Source of the DNA: JBCCTX01 sp965263105
GTDB lineage: Bacteria > Bacteroidota > Bacteroidia > J057
NCBI GenBank assembly: GCA_965263105.1
Contig: CBDHGL010000003.1
Span: forward strand, 1,302,001-1,366,000
DNA length: 64,000 nucleotides
Reading direction: 5' to 3'
The notes beneath the pieces were generated by a model that was not told the DNA's origin, made no database searches, and worked only from the letters and a program-made list of their open reading frames with translations. Shown here in pieces: positions 17,633 to 26,610 of the stretch (position 1 is the stretch's first letter; each line of letters starts with the position of its first letter). The position numbers and the translations under genes were made by a program.

Positions 17633-19735
17633 ATGGTTCGTTGGCTGTATACCTTCGTAACTTGCCTCACTTTTCCCTCCATAGTCCTTGCTCAATGTGA
17701 ATTCTTACCAGGTCTCCAATCTGATTCTGCTTGGGTTGTATGGGCCATTTCTGGCGATCGTCCCAGCAACGGTACTTGGTTTGAAAGTCCTACGGTAGAA
17801 AATAGTCTCACTTGGACGGGATCTTCCCTAGAGGAACCCGTAGACTCTTCAAGTATTATAGCTAATAATCAGGGGCTTGTAAGCTATTCTTTATTTATTT
17901 CTCCTGAAGTATTAGGCCCTTTTACCCCAGATACCTTTCTATTTGCGGTACTTTCAGAACCCGTTTTGGAGGATTCAGTCAAAGATATCTGGGTGAGTTT
18001 TTCCGAAAAATTTGAAATATGGATAGACTTTCCAACTTCTGGGTTAAGTCGATTAGAAACTACTGAGGGAGAAGAAGCTTTGTTGTCATTAGTAAGCCTA
18101 TACGCTCCCGAAGGTCCAGAGGAAGATCCCCGAGGGTGGGGAGCAAAGTTCAAGAGTCCATCAGGTGAATTGGGAGATGTGCTTCTTGTCCCCAAAACGA
18201 GTGGATTAACACAAATCTCTCTTCATGGAGACCAGCCGGGATATCGGTATTCTCAACTTTATTTGGGGCCTAAGGCTTTTATCGCCCAAAGTTCCTTTCT
18301 CCAAGGGGATATTCTCCCAGTGAGTGGGCCTCTGGCTATTAACCAGGATTCAGTAAATCTACTTGCTAATTCGCGAGTGATGGTGGGGGATACAATTTTT
18401 CTATGTAGCCAGGACTCACTTCGATTATCCGTAGACCAGAACCTCAATCCTAATGTATCCTTTTCCTGGTTAATGGATGGAGAGCTTTCAAGTCAGGAGC
18501 CAGTCTTTCCCTTGGGTCCCTTTGAGACTGGGGGATCATATTCCCTAAACTTAACCATTGATGGAAATAATATTTGTTTAGGGGCGAAAAAAATCGTCAG
18601 CGTGAAGGATATTGGAATTCCCATTATCGCGGATATTTTAAGCCCTTCTGATGGAACTGTGTTTTGTGATTCAGATGTAGAGCTAATAGCTGCTTCCCCA
18701 GCTCCGGGTTCAGATATTCGTTGGAAAGAAATCAATAATGATAGTTCCGTGACCATTTCCCCTACTTCCAATACTACCGCATTGGTATCAGTTAGTTCAT
18801 TAGGTTCTTTTGACCTGGAATTAGAGGTGTCCAACAGTGGATGTGCAAATCGAGATACCGTCAGCTTATTTTTCCTAGATACCTTTGATCTTGAGGTGGG
18901 AGAGGATACCAGTATCTGTCCTGGTGATACCCTGACGATCGGATCCTCCAACATTGAAGGACTCCAATATGAATGGTTTCCAAAAGACTTTATAGAGGAG
19001 CCGGACAGGAGTCAAAGTAGCGTATATCCCACCGCTACAACTGTTTACCTATTGGTTGCAAGAGATCCCGAAGAAGACTGCCTGGCCTCAGAAGATATTA
19101 CTATTCAAGTTTTTCCGGCTCCACAAATTGATGGGGTACGTATACAGTATAGCCAGGAAGAGTTTGCCGATGACTGCGGGGGGAATGTTTCTCGGGAGAT
19201 ACAGAATGGAGTTCCCTTTGAATTAAGCTTTCAGTCCAGTTCTGGAAGCCAGGCTGTTGAATGGGAAATCGATCCTTCTACAGCCGTAGGGGTTGATTTT
19301 TCGGCAAATGAAACGACTGGATTTGGTACTCTTTCCCATGTGTTGACCTTATTACCCACTTTTAGTGAAGGAACGATTAGTTATTTGGGTATAATTCAAG
19401 ATGAGCAATGTGGATTGTCGGATACCTGTACTTATACCTTGACTGTTGTACCTGGAGATGGTCCCTTACTTATCCCTCAGGCGATCACACCCAATGGAGA
19501 TGGACTTAATGATATCTGGGCAATTCAGAATATGGATCCTACGAAACAGTACCAAGTTCAGGTATTCAATAGGAGTGGGGGGATGGTTTATCAGGCTAAC
19601 AATTATTTCTCATTGAATAATTGGGATGGAGGAAGTCTTCCCGACGGCTCCTATTGGTACAGGATAGAAGAAAGCAATTCGTCAAACACAGAAGTTTATA
19701 CAGGGGGCTTGTACCTGCAGCGAAACCCCAAATAA
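17633..19735 (+). CDS. Surface protein with type B T9SS (gliding motility-associated) C-terminal domain
   Basis: From the ATG at 17633 this encodes 700 residues. A TTG 33 bp upstream keeps the frame open, but the ATG gives the better signal peptide (MVRWLYTFVTCLTF...LAQ). The body is Ser/Asp-rich all-beta, with several Ig/PKD-like segments and paired Cys (ICPGDTLTIGSS). The last 90 residues hold ITPNGDGLNDIW, then VFNRSGGMVY and NNWDGGSLPDGSYWYRI. This is the gliding motility-associated C-terminal domain (CHU_C, TIGR04131-like), the type B sorting signal for type IX secretion. Such cargo usually needs a PorP/SprF partner, and that gene follows after 6 bp. Likely exported to the cell surface as an adhesin-like protein. 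Confidence 0.85.
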   Translation: MVRWLYTFVTCLTFPSIVLAQCEFLPGLQSDSAWVVWAISGDRPSNGTWFESPTVENSLTWTGSSLEEPVDSSSIIANNQGLVSYSLFISPEVLGPFTPDTFLFAVLSEPVLEDSVKDIWVSFSEKFEIWIDFPTSGLSRLETTEGEEALLSLVSLYAPEGPEEDPRGWGAKFKSPSGELGDVLLVPKTSGLTQISLHGDQPGYRYSQLYLGPKAFIAQSSFLQGDILPVSGPLAINQDSVNLLANSRVMVGDTIFLCSQDSLRLSVDQNLNPNVSFSWLMDGELSSQEPVFPLGPFETGGSYSLNLTIDGNNICLGAKKIVSVKDIGIPIIADILSPSDGTVFCDSDVELIAASPAPGSDIRWKEINNDSSVTISPTSNTTALVSVSSLGSFDLELEVSNSGCANRDTVSLFFLDTFDLEVGEDTSICPGDTLTIGSSNIEGLQYEWFPKDFIEEPDRSQSSVYPTATTVYLLVARDPEEDCLASEDITIQVFPAPQIDGVRIQYSQEEFADDCGGNVSREIQNGVPFELSFQSSSGSQAVEWEIDPSTAVGVDFSANETTGFGTLSHVLTLLPTFSEGTISYLGIIQDEQCGLSDTCTYTLTVVPGDGPLLIPQAITPNGDGLNDIWAIQNMDPTKQYQVQVFNRSGGMVYQANNYFSLNNWDGGSLPDGSYWYRIEESNSSNTEVYTGGLYLQRNPK

Positions 19736-19741
19736 TTTGCA

Positions 19742-21469
19742 ATGATTGGCATGAAGAAGCTAAGCACATTATTGAGTCTTGTTTTTGGGATCTTTGCATC
19801 CTACCCCCTTGCTGCACAACAAATACCCGTATTTTCACAATACATCTATAATCCTTCGGTATTTAATCCCTCATATGCTGGTCAAGGAGGAAAGAAACAG
19901 ATATTTTTAGCCCATAGACAACAATGGATGGGCTTTGAGGATGCGCCAAATTCTACGCTGTTGTCTGGCCATATGGGGTTGGGGAGTGACCAAACTTTTG
20001 GTTTGGGAGGGGTAATTATCCGGGATAATGCCTTTGTGAACCAACGGATTTCTGTGAATCTATTTCCTTCAGTTCATTTAGAACCTGCCACGGGCCACCA
20101 AATTTCTTTTGGGATAAATTTGGGGGTCGTTAACCACAGTCTTGATTTTTCCAGATTGCAAAATTCAGGCATACTTAGTACCCAAGTGGACCCCTTATTG
20201 GTCGGGGGAGAAAGTACCAACGAGCTACATTTCGATACAGGCCTGGGACTTAATTATCAATATGAAGAAGGTAATAATCAAATAAGACTTGGAGCAGCCT
20301 TGTCTCAGTTATCTTTAAGCTCATTTGCCTTCAGTGAAGGTGCTTTATATACGCCCTTTACCCATCTCTTAATTAATGCTAGTGCGAGGTTTCCTATAAA
20401 CCAACAGGTAATTATAGAACCCTTATTGTTTTACAAACAGGCTATGGGGAAGCTTACTTCTGAAAATGGAAGCACGACAAACTCCCAAGTTGCTATAGGA
20501 GGAGGAGAAATGGATGCTATGGTAAGAGTAATTTTCCCCGACGCGGCTAATTTTTGGTTCGGAGTAGGTTCTCGGGTGGACATTGGTTCTAAGGAGATAG
20601 AAGGAAATTCCAGAAATTCTTCCTGGGCTTTTAGTGGAGCAGCGGGAGTAGATATTGGAGACCAACTCCAAATAAACTTTGTAGCCGAAGTACATCAATA
20701 CCTTCCTTTAAGCCTTGAGCTGGGGTTGTCAGCAGATTTAGGCAGTCTATCTTCCAGTCCAGCAGGGAATGAGGTGCCAAATCCGGTGCCTCAGGTTACC
20801 TCTCCTCCAGTTGCACAAGTCCAAAAGGAACCTAAGAAAAGGACTCCTAAAGTCAAAGAAACCAAGGTGAGAGAACCCCAAACGCGAAAGCCTAAACCTA
20901 CTAGGCAAAAAGAGAATACAGATGGGTGCGATCCGCTGTGGAGGCATCCAGAGTGCCTGGATAGAGAGTTGGAGCGTTTGGCCAAAAGGCCGACTGTGGC
21001 GGAAGTACTGCCGATTATTGCAGCCAATGAGGTCATCCTAATTTATAAGTTTTCCGACAATGATGACCCTTATATGCTCAATGATTGGGGGAGGATAAGT
21101 TCAATGATTTCCCATATTCAGGATGTATTAGTAAGGCTGCGGTCCGGTCAGGAGCCCTTGGGCACCATTACCAAGATGCAAGTTACTGGTAAGATTAAAA
21201 GTTCTGCAGGCTTGCTACAAACCTCCTCAAAGATACCCTACAGTGGAGAGTATGGGGGGTTGATCGAGGCAGAGATTTTACTAGATGGACAATCCGAAAG
21301 TTTTTCCATTGTAACCGGAAATATTTCCAGGAAACAGCAACTCTACCTGAAGCAACTTTCTCTAGCTAAGGCTTTTATCACAGATATCGAACCAGAGTTT
21401 AAGGTTCTAAGTAGTCAAGATATTCAGGAAGATTGGGAATTTTCCATCGAAATTCGGATTTCCCGGTAA
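19742..21469 (+). CDS. PorP/SprF family T9SS outer-membrane protein with long C-terminal extension
   Basis: This protein has 575 residues. Starts at 19742 and 19751 are both possible, and the second gives the cleaner signal peptide (MKKLSTLLSLVFGIF...AAQQ). Residues 25-335 match PorP/SprF: PVFSQYIYNPSVFNPSYAG, the AHRQQWMGFEDAPN block, and amphipathic strands of a roughly 14-stranded outer-membrane beta-barrel. Family members are usually about 300-330 residues. Here a Lys/Pro-rich linker (about 340-395) adds a C-terminal domain of about 160 residues with mixed alpha/beta pattern that I do not recognise. PorP/SprF proteins bind type B cargo at the T9SS. The gene is 6 bp behind such a cargo gene, so the two are a matched pair. 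Confidence 0.85.
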   Translation: MIGMKKLSTLLSLVFGIFASYPLAAQQIPVFSQYIYNPSVFNPSYAGQGGKKQIFLAHRQQWMGFEDAPNSTLLSGHMGLGSDQTFGLGGVIIRDNAFVNQRISVNLFPSVHLEPATGHQISFGINLGVVNHSLDFSRLQNSGILSTQVDPLLVGGESTNELHFDTGLGLNYQYEEGNNQIRLGAALSQLSLSSFAFSEGALYTPFTHLLINASARFPINQQVIIEPLLFYKQAMGKLTSENGSTTNSQVAIGGGEMDAMVRVIFPDAANFWFGVGSRVDIGSKEIEGNSRNSSWAFSGAAGVDIGDQLQINFVAEVHQYLPLSLELGLSADLGSLSSSPAGNEVPNPVPQVTSPPVAQVQKEPKKRTPKVKETKVREPQTRKPKPTRQKENTDGCDPLWRHPECLDRELERLAKRPTVAEVLPIIAANEVILIYKFSDNDDPYMLNDWGRISSMISHIQDVLVRLRSGQEPLGTITKMQVTGKIKSSAGLLQTSSKIPYSGEYGGLIEAEILLDGQSESFSIVTGNISRKQQLYLKQLSLAKAFITDIEPEFKVLSSQDIQEDWEFSIEIRISR

Positions 21470-21487
21470 GAACATTAGGAATTTTTT

Positions 21488-21516
21488 GAAATTCAATTTT
21501 CAATTTTTTTGAATTC
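21488..21516. terminator. Weak A+T-rich hairpin after the PorP/SprF gene
   Basis: AATTCAA at 21490-21496 pairs with TTGAATT at 21509-21515 across a 12-nt loop, with CTTTT after it. It lies 20 bp past the PorP/SprF stop. The stem is short and A+T-only, so a terminator role is a weak guess. Confidence 0.25.
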
Positions 21517-21609
21517 TTTTAAGTAAATTATTACCCTATTTAGATGGAATATTTATTCAGGTGAATACCAAGCTATTTGAAAGTGGAAAGTTTGTAAGTT
21601 AGTCGTCAT

Positions 21610-22152
21610 ATGAATATGTCCTTTGCATGGTATATATGGGTGCTTCTCTTTCTTTCTCCAGGTGCTTTGGAGCAGGAAAGCCTCAATAGAAAGGTATTAG
21701 AATTTGCCCAATCTCATTTAGGCCAGGAGGTAGGTCGGGGAGAGTGTTGGGATTTGGCTCAGGAAGCTCTTACCTATGCCCAGGCCCGGAATTCTACAGA
21801 TTACCTCTCTCAAACCCGCAATAAAAACTACATTTGGGGTAATTTGGTGCCCCTAAGTAAAGCTAGGCCGGGGGATATTATTCAATACAGAAATTTTAGA
21901 GGAAAGGTGCGGGAAACGCGTCCAAATGGCAGTTGGCAGGAAGTGAGCTTTATTGCCCAGCATCATACTGCTATCCTAGCTCAGCCTCTGGGGGAGGGTA
22001 GATGGAAAGTTTATCAACAAAATGACCAAGGTCAGCGCTTCGTAACCCAGGATACAATCAACTTGCTAGACGCTACTTTTCAGAAAGGGACAAGAAAAAT
22101 TGAAGTAAATGTTGATGGAAAATACTGGATTTACAGACCTGAAGCCCAATGA
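21610..22152 (+). CDS. CHAP/NlpC-P60-like putative cysteine peptidase, exported
   Basis: This 180-residue protein has an N-terminal hydrophobic segment (about 5-20) that may be a signal peptide. It has the order of catalytic features seen in CHAP/NlpC-P60 amidases: GECWDLAQ (Cys46) at the start of a helix, ARPGDIIQY (85-93), then IAQHHTAIL (His118/119) on a strand, and YQQND (Asn138). Such enzymes cut peptidoglycan peptides. The family is not one I can name. It sits between the T9SS PorP/SprF pair and A/B cassette 2, on the same strand but with 140-bp and 78-bp gaps, so it may have its own promoter. Confidence 0.6.
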   Translation: MNMSFAWYIWVLLFLSPGALEQESLNRKVLEFAQSHLGQEVGRGECWDLAQEALTYAQARNSTDYLSQTRNKNYIWGNLVPLSKARPGDIIQYRNFRGKVRETRPNGSWQEVSFIAQHHTAILAQPLGEGRWKVYQQNDQGQRFVTQDTINLLDATFQKGTRKIEVNVDGKYWIYRPEAQ

Positions 22153-22230
22153 TCCGTCTAAAATAACAACTCGCTACATAAAATATGCTTTCTCATATTT
22201 CCGTTTCTAACTATAGAACCCATTTGAAAG

Positions 22231-23415
22231 ATGAACTATTCCGCTCATATCGTGAAAAAATCTACTAAAAAGACTCTTTTGAGAAGAGTTGCACCATTCC
22301 TCCTCCTTCTTTTGTATTTCACCATTCAGGATAATTCTCTTCTTGGACAGGATAAGATATACCTTCTCGACAATTCTGAAATTGATGGGAGGATTCAACA
22401 GGTGGACAAAAAACTTCGCTTTTCCCAGCGAAATGGTTCTAAGGAAAAGACCTATAAAGTTCCCATGAAGAAGGTAGGTATCATACGGTATCAAAATGGA
22501 TTACTCCATGCCTTTGGGGGGGGGAGAGAGCGTCAACTTTCCTTTAACATGGGGGGAGTGGATCGGATTTTTTTAGTTTCTGGACAGATTGTCCCGATTG
22601 AACTTGAGGGAATTTATGCAAATCATATTGAATATATTTCACTTTCCGATCCCGCTAGAGAAAAGGTATCTTCCCCCAAATCCGGAATCCTGGCTTTGCT
22701 ACAACAAGGAAAGGATATGGTGCGGTATGCCACTGTGCCTAAACTAGTCGCTAGCTTTTTGCGTGCAGAGGAGTTACCCATTATTGCAGAAGTTTCAAGC
22801 AACAGCATTCCACCAACGAAATCCACAATTCCAACCCCTCCCACCACAGAAAAAGATAATTCCCCTACAAGTTCCCCGACTACAGGGGAAAGTTCTCAAA
22901 GTAGATTAATCAATATAGACCAGGAGGAATTTAAGCAAAAGGCCCTCGACAAAACGAGGAGACTTTCCCAATATATAGGTCTAATTGCGAATAAGTCTAC
23001 CCCAATAATGGAGGCTAACCAAGCCGTTTCTCAGGCCATTACCCTATTTATTAGCGATTCTTCCATCGTACAGGTTAGCAATGTAAGAGCCCCAAATAAA
23101 GTTCGAGAATTCTATATCCGGCAATACCTTGAGAATGTGAAGTTGCTGAAATACGATAGAGTTGAAATAGAGTGGGTAGATATCAGTTATGTGGGGCAAG
23201 TACGCAAAGGGCCAGATGGTAATTACTATGGTACCATCACTTTTGTCCAAAAATTTCGAGGAATAATGGATAATCGAGTGGTTTATGAAGACCAGACATT
23301 TAAAAAAGTCGAAGTGGTACTGAAGACTTATGGGAAAAATTTCATGGGAACTACAGAAGAACTGTGGGATGTTTTTCTTTCTAATATAAAGGTAGAGCAT
23401 ACCACTTCTTATTAA
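22231..23415 (+). CDS. A-type exported protein, copy 2 (paired with TPR-type B protein)
   Basis: This 394-residue protein has a signal peptide ending near SLLGQ (about 45). It has the same three-part layout as the copy at 13030: an N-domain beginning QDKIYLLDNSEIDGRI with VDKKLRF and VPMKKVGIIRYQNG; a Pro/Thr/Ser linker (about 195-230); and the C-domain from QEEFKQKALDKTRRLSQYI to WDVFLSNIKVEHT. It resembles copy 1 more closely than copies 3 and 4: both have YISL(A/S)DP...VSSPKSGILA, which is altered in copies 3 and 4. It precedes a TPR-type B gene, as in copy 1. The gap to B is about 120 bp and holds a hairpin. Confidence 0.75.
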   Translation: MNYSAHIVKKSTKKTLLRRVAPFLLLLLYFTIQDNSLLGQDKIYLLDNSEIDGRIQQVDKKLRFSQRNGSKEKTYKVPMKKVGIIRYQNGLLHAFGGGRERQLSFNMGGVDRIFLVSGQIVPIELEGIYANHIEYISLSDPAREKVSSPKSGILALLQQGKDMVRYATVPKLVASFLRAEELPIIAEVSSNSIPPTKSTIPTPPTTEKDNSPTSSPTTGESSQSRLINIDQEEFKQKALDKTRRLSQYIGLIANKSTPIMEANQAVSQAITLFISDSSIVQVSNVRAPNKVREFYIRQYLENVKLLKYDRVEIEWVDISYVGQVRKGPDGNYYGTITFVQKFRGIMDNRVVYEDQTFKKVEVVLKTYGKNFMGTTEELWDVFLSNIKVEHTTSY

Positions 23416-23427
23416 GGAGAGCTTCCG

Positions 23428-23462
23428 AAGACTTGGTAAGCAGGTTGTTGTTAGCAAGTCTT
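23428..23462. promoter_or_regulatory. Inverted repeat between A2 and B2
   Basis: AAGACTTG at 23428-23435 is perfectly complementary to CAAGTCTT at 23455-23462. TAA/TTA pairing extends the stem inward past a G-G mismatch, leaving an 11-nt loop. The element lies 12 bp after the A2 stop and about 77 bp before the B2 start. No T-tract follows, so it may stabilise or process the transcript instead of ending it. The other three A-B gaps (19-63 bp) have no such hairpin. Confidence 0.4.
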
Positions 23463-23539
23463 AAGAGATAGACTGTTGGATAGGATTTTAGCTGTTTTTG
23501 AAAGCCTGTCATAGATTAGTAATGATACAAGATGCACTG

Positions 23540-26407
23540 ATGAACAAACCCTTATTCTTTTTATTTCTAGTTAGCACCTTTCTTACCTGCTCTTTTCCAA
23601 GATCTTACGCCCAGAATGCCTTGTCTTTAGAAGATAAGGTAGAAATCAGCTATCAGGCAAAAGTTTTGGTTAGTGAATATCAAAGCCTGCTTAATGTATT
23701 GTCGAATAAGAACATTTCGCTTCCCGAGAGCCGAATTCTCATCTCCAATAGCTATAAACCTACAGGTACCCAGATTTTTTGGGATAGCTTGGTAGTTATT
23801 GAGGATAATATTGATCCTCAGAAAACACTTCCCCAACGAAAGGCATCGGACATGAAAATTCCCGATTATTTGAATGCGCTCTATTTTCTCTATGAAAAAT
23901 CAAACAGCAATACCATTAGATTTACCGACTTAAAGACTTCTCCTGTTCAGGAAGCTAATTATACCTTTGTGCAGGTGATATTTGAAAGCCAATTTCAGGG
24001 TAGACATAAAGAGGTAAGGCAAGCCTATCAGAAGACCAAAAGAATCGCTGAGGTCCGGGCCCGAAAAACTGGAGACAATTGGGATACCAAGATCTCAAGC
24101 ATCATCTTTTGGGATCCCAAACAAGAATTCAAAGATACCACCTATAACTTATCCTCTCAGTCGATTCTCAGGAAACATTCTTATACGGAACAAGAAATGG
24201 ATTCTCTGGGCCTAGTCCGGGATGAGGAAGGGAATGTGATGACCCTTATTCAGTACAGTGAGAAGAAACTTTTGGAAAGATTAGAGGAGGAAGCAAAGAT
24301 AAAAGCGGAAAGACTTCTAAATGAAAATGAGGCTCAATACCAACTCAATTTTAAGAGGGGAGTTGAGATGATGGAGCAAGGAGAGTATGAACTGGCTAAA
24401 ACCGCATTTACAGATGCATTGGAGTATAACGAATACCAGGTAGAGCCTCGCATCCAGCTTAACCGAATACAGCAGATCCAAAAAGACCGGGTAAGACTGG
24501 CGCGGATGAGACTGGATAATACGTTAAAAAAAGCCTTGAAATATTGGGAGATTAAGTCCTATGATAAGGCATTAAAATGGTATAAAACCGCCTATGAAGA
24601 GAACCCTCATTTGGATTCCCTGGGCCGAAAGATCCGTCAAATTGAACAACACAAAATATACCTGGATCGGATAAGCGTAGCCTTGCGCAGACAAGACTAT
24701 AACAATGCAAGCAAAGAAATAGGTAGAGAGATTAAACGTAGCCCCCATATACCGGATTTGTATGTCCTTCGTGGGGAAGCCTACGCGGGTATGGAAAAAT
24801 CCAAGCGTGCCTTTGATGATTATCAGCAGGCCTTGGCCCGATTCGTTAACTTTCGCGAGGCCTATATCAAGCGGGCAAATCTGTACTTAAAAGAACAGAA
24901 CCTCAGCCAAGCAGCGGCTGATTTTGGTATGGCCTTGACCCTGGACGTTGAAGATATACCCCTACTTACCCAAAGGGCTAAACTGAACATCAAATTGAAT
25001 CAGTTAGATGAGGCCGTTTCGGATTATAGTCGAGCAGTTCAGGTTGCTCCTAAGGAACCGGCCTTCTTTTTGGCAAGGGGTAAGTTGTTGCGAATACAAA
25101 AGAAGTTTCGGCCCGCCTTAAATGATTTTACCCAGGCAACTAAGCTGAAGGATTCAGATCCTGAAGCATGGTTTTACAAAGGCCTGGCCTTTGTGGACCT
25201 ACATGACCCTGCAGGAGCTGTAAATGCCTTTGAGGAAGCGAAGGCTCGAAACCTATCTGCACAATCTCAGATGGTCATTCAACGGCTGGGGAACACCTAT
25301 TATGCAAGTGGAAAACGTTTGGTTGACCAGGAGTCTTACGGGGCAGCACTTGATAGCCTAACGGGGGCTATCTTGATCAATCCCAAGAACATAGACGCTT
25401 GGTACTTTCGTGGAATTAGTAGCCTGGCACAGAAGGATATTTTAAGCGCGATTTCGGATTTTACCCAGGTAGTTACCTTAAGCCCCAATCATGCCATGGG
25501 CTTTTTCCAACGTGGGAATGCTTATTTGGCTAATAAACAATATAAGGAGGCGGCTCAGGACTTCTCTAATGCGGGAAGCTTAGACCCCAAACTGCTCGAC
25601 GCCCATTTAAAGGCGGGAGAAGCTTACGGAAAAATGCAGCGTTATCCTGAGGCATTGAATGCCTTTGAGAGAGCCTTAAGCTTGGACAAAAACAATGGAC
25701 GTGTCTACTTTGAAATGGCCAATATGTATGTATTTCGGGAGGACTATTCAGATGCGCTAAAAAGTTTTAAGCAAGCATTGAAAAAACAAAAGGCCTATCC
25801 TGAAGCCTATTTCAATCGAGCCATGCTATTGACCAAACTCGGGGAGAGTAGTTCTGCCGCTTCAGATTTTTCTAATGCGATTAAATATGATCCAGACTAT
25901 GCAGAAGCTTATTTAGAAAGGGGAAAGTTATTTAAGCAGGAAGGTAAATGGAAAGAGGCTATCACAGATTTTAGCCTTGCCCTGAAGAAAAGAAGTAATT
26001 ATTACTCCGCTATCCTGGAGAGGGGAGAAACATATTATTCTATGAAGGCCTATAGCAAGGCCTTGGAAGACCTTGAACGAGCAGCAGCGTTAAACGGGAA
26101 TTTACTTAAAGATCCAGAATTCCAGTATAAACTGGGATGGTCAAATTTACATTCCAATACCCCTTCCCGGGCAAAGGCTCATTTTCTACAAGTCCAGGAT
26201 TTATCCTCAGAAGAATTACCTGGGGCTATTTTAGGATTGGGATATTGTGAAGTATTTGATGGAAATACAGATAAGGGATTGGATTTGATGGAGCAGGCTT
26301 TTCAATCTGGTGAATTCAGAAAGAAAGCCATCCTGAAAAATCCACTGACTGCGATAGTCAAAAAGAATCGGGACTTTAAGTCCTTGGTGAAGCGGTATTT
26401 ATTTTAG
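23540..26407 (+). CDS. B-type exported TPR-array protein, copy 2
   Basis: From the ATG at 23540 this gives 955 residues with a good signal peptide (MNKPLFFLFLVSTFLTCSF...YAQ). An in-frame ATG at 23522 is possible, and a TTG at 23498 is unlikely. It has the same layout as the 14252 protein. The B domain (about 30-195) contains LEDKVEISYQAKVLVSEYQS, NYTFVQVIFES and TKRIAEVRA. A charged helix follows, then a TPR array to the C-terminus, with repeats such as YPEALNAFERALSLDKN and YSDALKSFKQALKKQK. The last 40 residues are also alike in both (FQSGEFRKKAILKNPL here). The two are paralogues along their whole length. Probably a periplasmic or outer-membrane scaffold acting with its A partner. Confidence 0.82.
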   Translation: MNKPLFFLFLVSTFLTCSFPRSYAQNALSLEDKVEISYQAKVLVSEYQSLLNVLSNKNISLPESRILISNSYKPTGTQIFWDSLVVIEDNIDPQKTLPQRKASDMKIPDYLNALYFLYEKSNSNTIRFTDLKTSPVQEANYTFVQVIFESQFQGRHKEVRQAYQKTKRIAEVRARKTGDNWDTKISSIIFWDPKQEFKDTTYNLSSQSILRKHSYTEQEMDSLGLVRDEEGNVMTLIQYSEKKLLERLEEEAKIKAERLLNENEAQYQLNFKRGVEMMEQGEYELAKTAFTDALEYNEYQVEPRIQLNRIQQIQKDRVRLARMRLDNTLKKALKYWEIKSYDKALKWYKTAYEENPHLDSLGRKIRQIEQHKIYLDRISVALRRQDYNNASKEIGREIKRSPHIPDLYVLRGEAYAGMEKSKRAFDDYQQALARFVNFREAYIKRANLYLKEQNLSQAAADFGMALTLDVEDIPLLTQRAKLNIKLNQLDEAVSDYSRAVQVAPKEPAFFLARGKLLRIQKKFRPALNDFTQATKLKDSDPEAWFYKGLAFVDLHDPAGAVNAFEEAKARNLSAQSQMVIQRLGNTYYASGKRLVDQESYGAALDSLTGAILINPKNIDAWYFRGISSLAQKDILSAISDFTQVVTLSPNHAMGFFQRGNAYLANKQYKEAAQDFSNAGSLDPKLLDAHLKAGEAYGKMQRYPEALNAFERALSLDKNNGRVYFEMANMYVFREDYSDALKSFKQALKKQKAYPEAYFNRAMLLTKLGESSSAASDFSNAIKYDPDYAEAYLERGKLFKQEGKWKEAITDFSLALKKRSNYYSAILERGETYYSMKAYSKALEDLERAAALNGNLLKDPEFQYKLGWSNLHSNTPSRAKAHFLQVQDLSSEELPGAILGLGYCEVFDGNTDKGLDLMEQAFQSGEFRKKAILKNPLTAIVKKNRDFKSLVKRYLF

Positions 26408-26462
26408 GGGAGTCATCCATAGGGAATTCCCTGGCGTATATATATGAAAAACTATTTTACCT

Positions 26463-26494
26463 GGAAGGACCCCCTAGTTAGGGAAGGTCCTTCC
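26463..26494. terminator. Strong hairpin after B2, possible terminator
   Basis: GGAAGGACC at 26463-26471 pairs with GGTCCTTCC at 26486-26494, and an inner CCCT/AGGG stem extends the hairpin with a small bulge. It lies 55 bp past the B2 stop and 117 bp before A3, so it probably separates cassettes 2 and 3 as transcription units. There is no clear U-tract, which lowers confidence in intrinsic termination. Confidence 0.4.
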
Positions 26495-26610
26495 CGTGGG
26501 TATTGGATTTGCTACTAGAGGACAAAAAAATAATCCCTAATTTTGGGAAACCTTGCTAATCGAGGAGATGCTTGTTGTAGGTCGTATTTTTTATTTGGAA
26601 ATTACGTAAA

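Noticed and set aside
23498..23539. Extended TTG start for B2
   Set aside because: It would put MKACHRLV... before a clean signal peptide. The ATG at 23540 (or 23522) is better.
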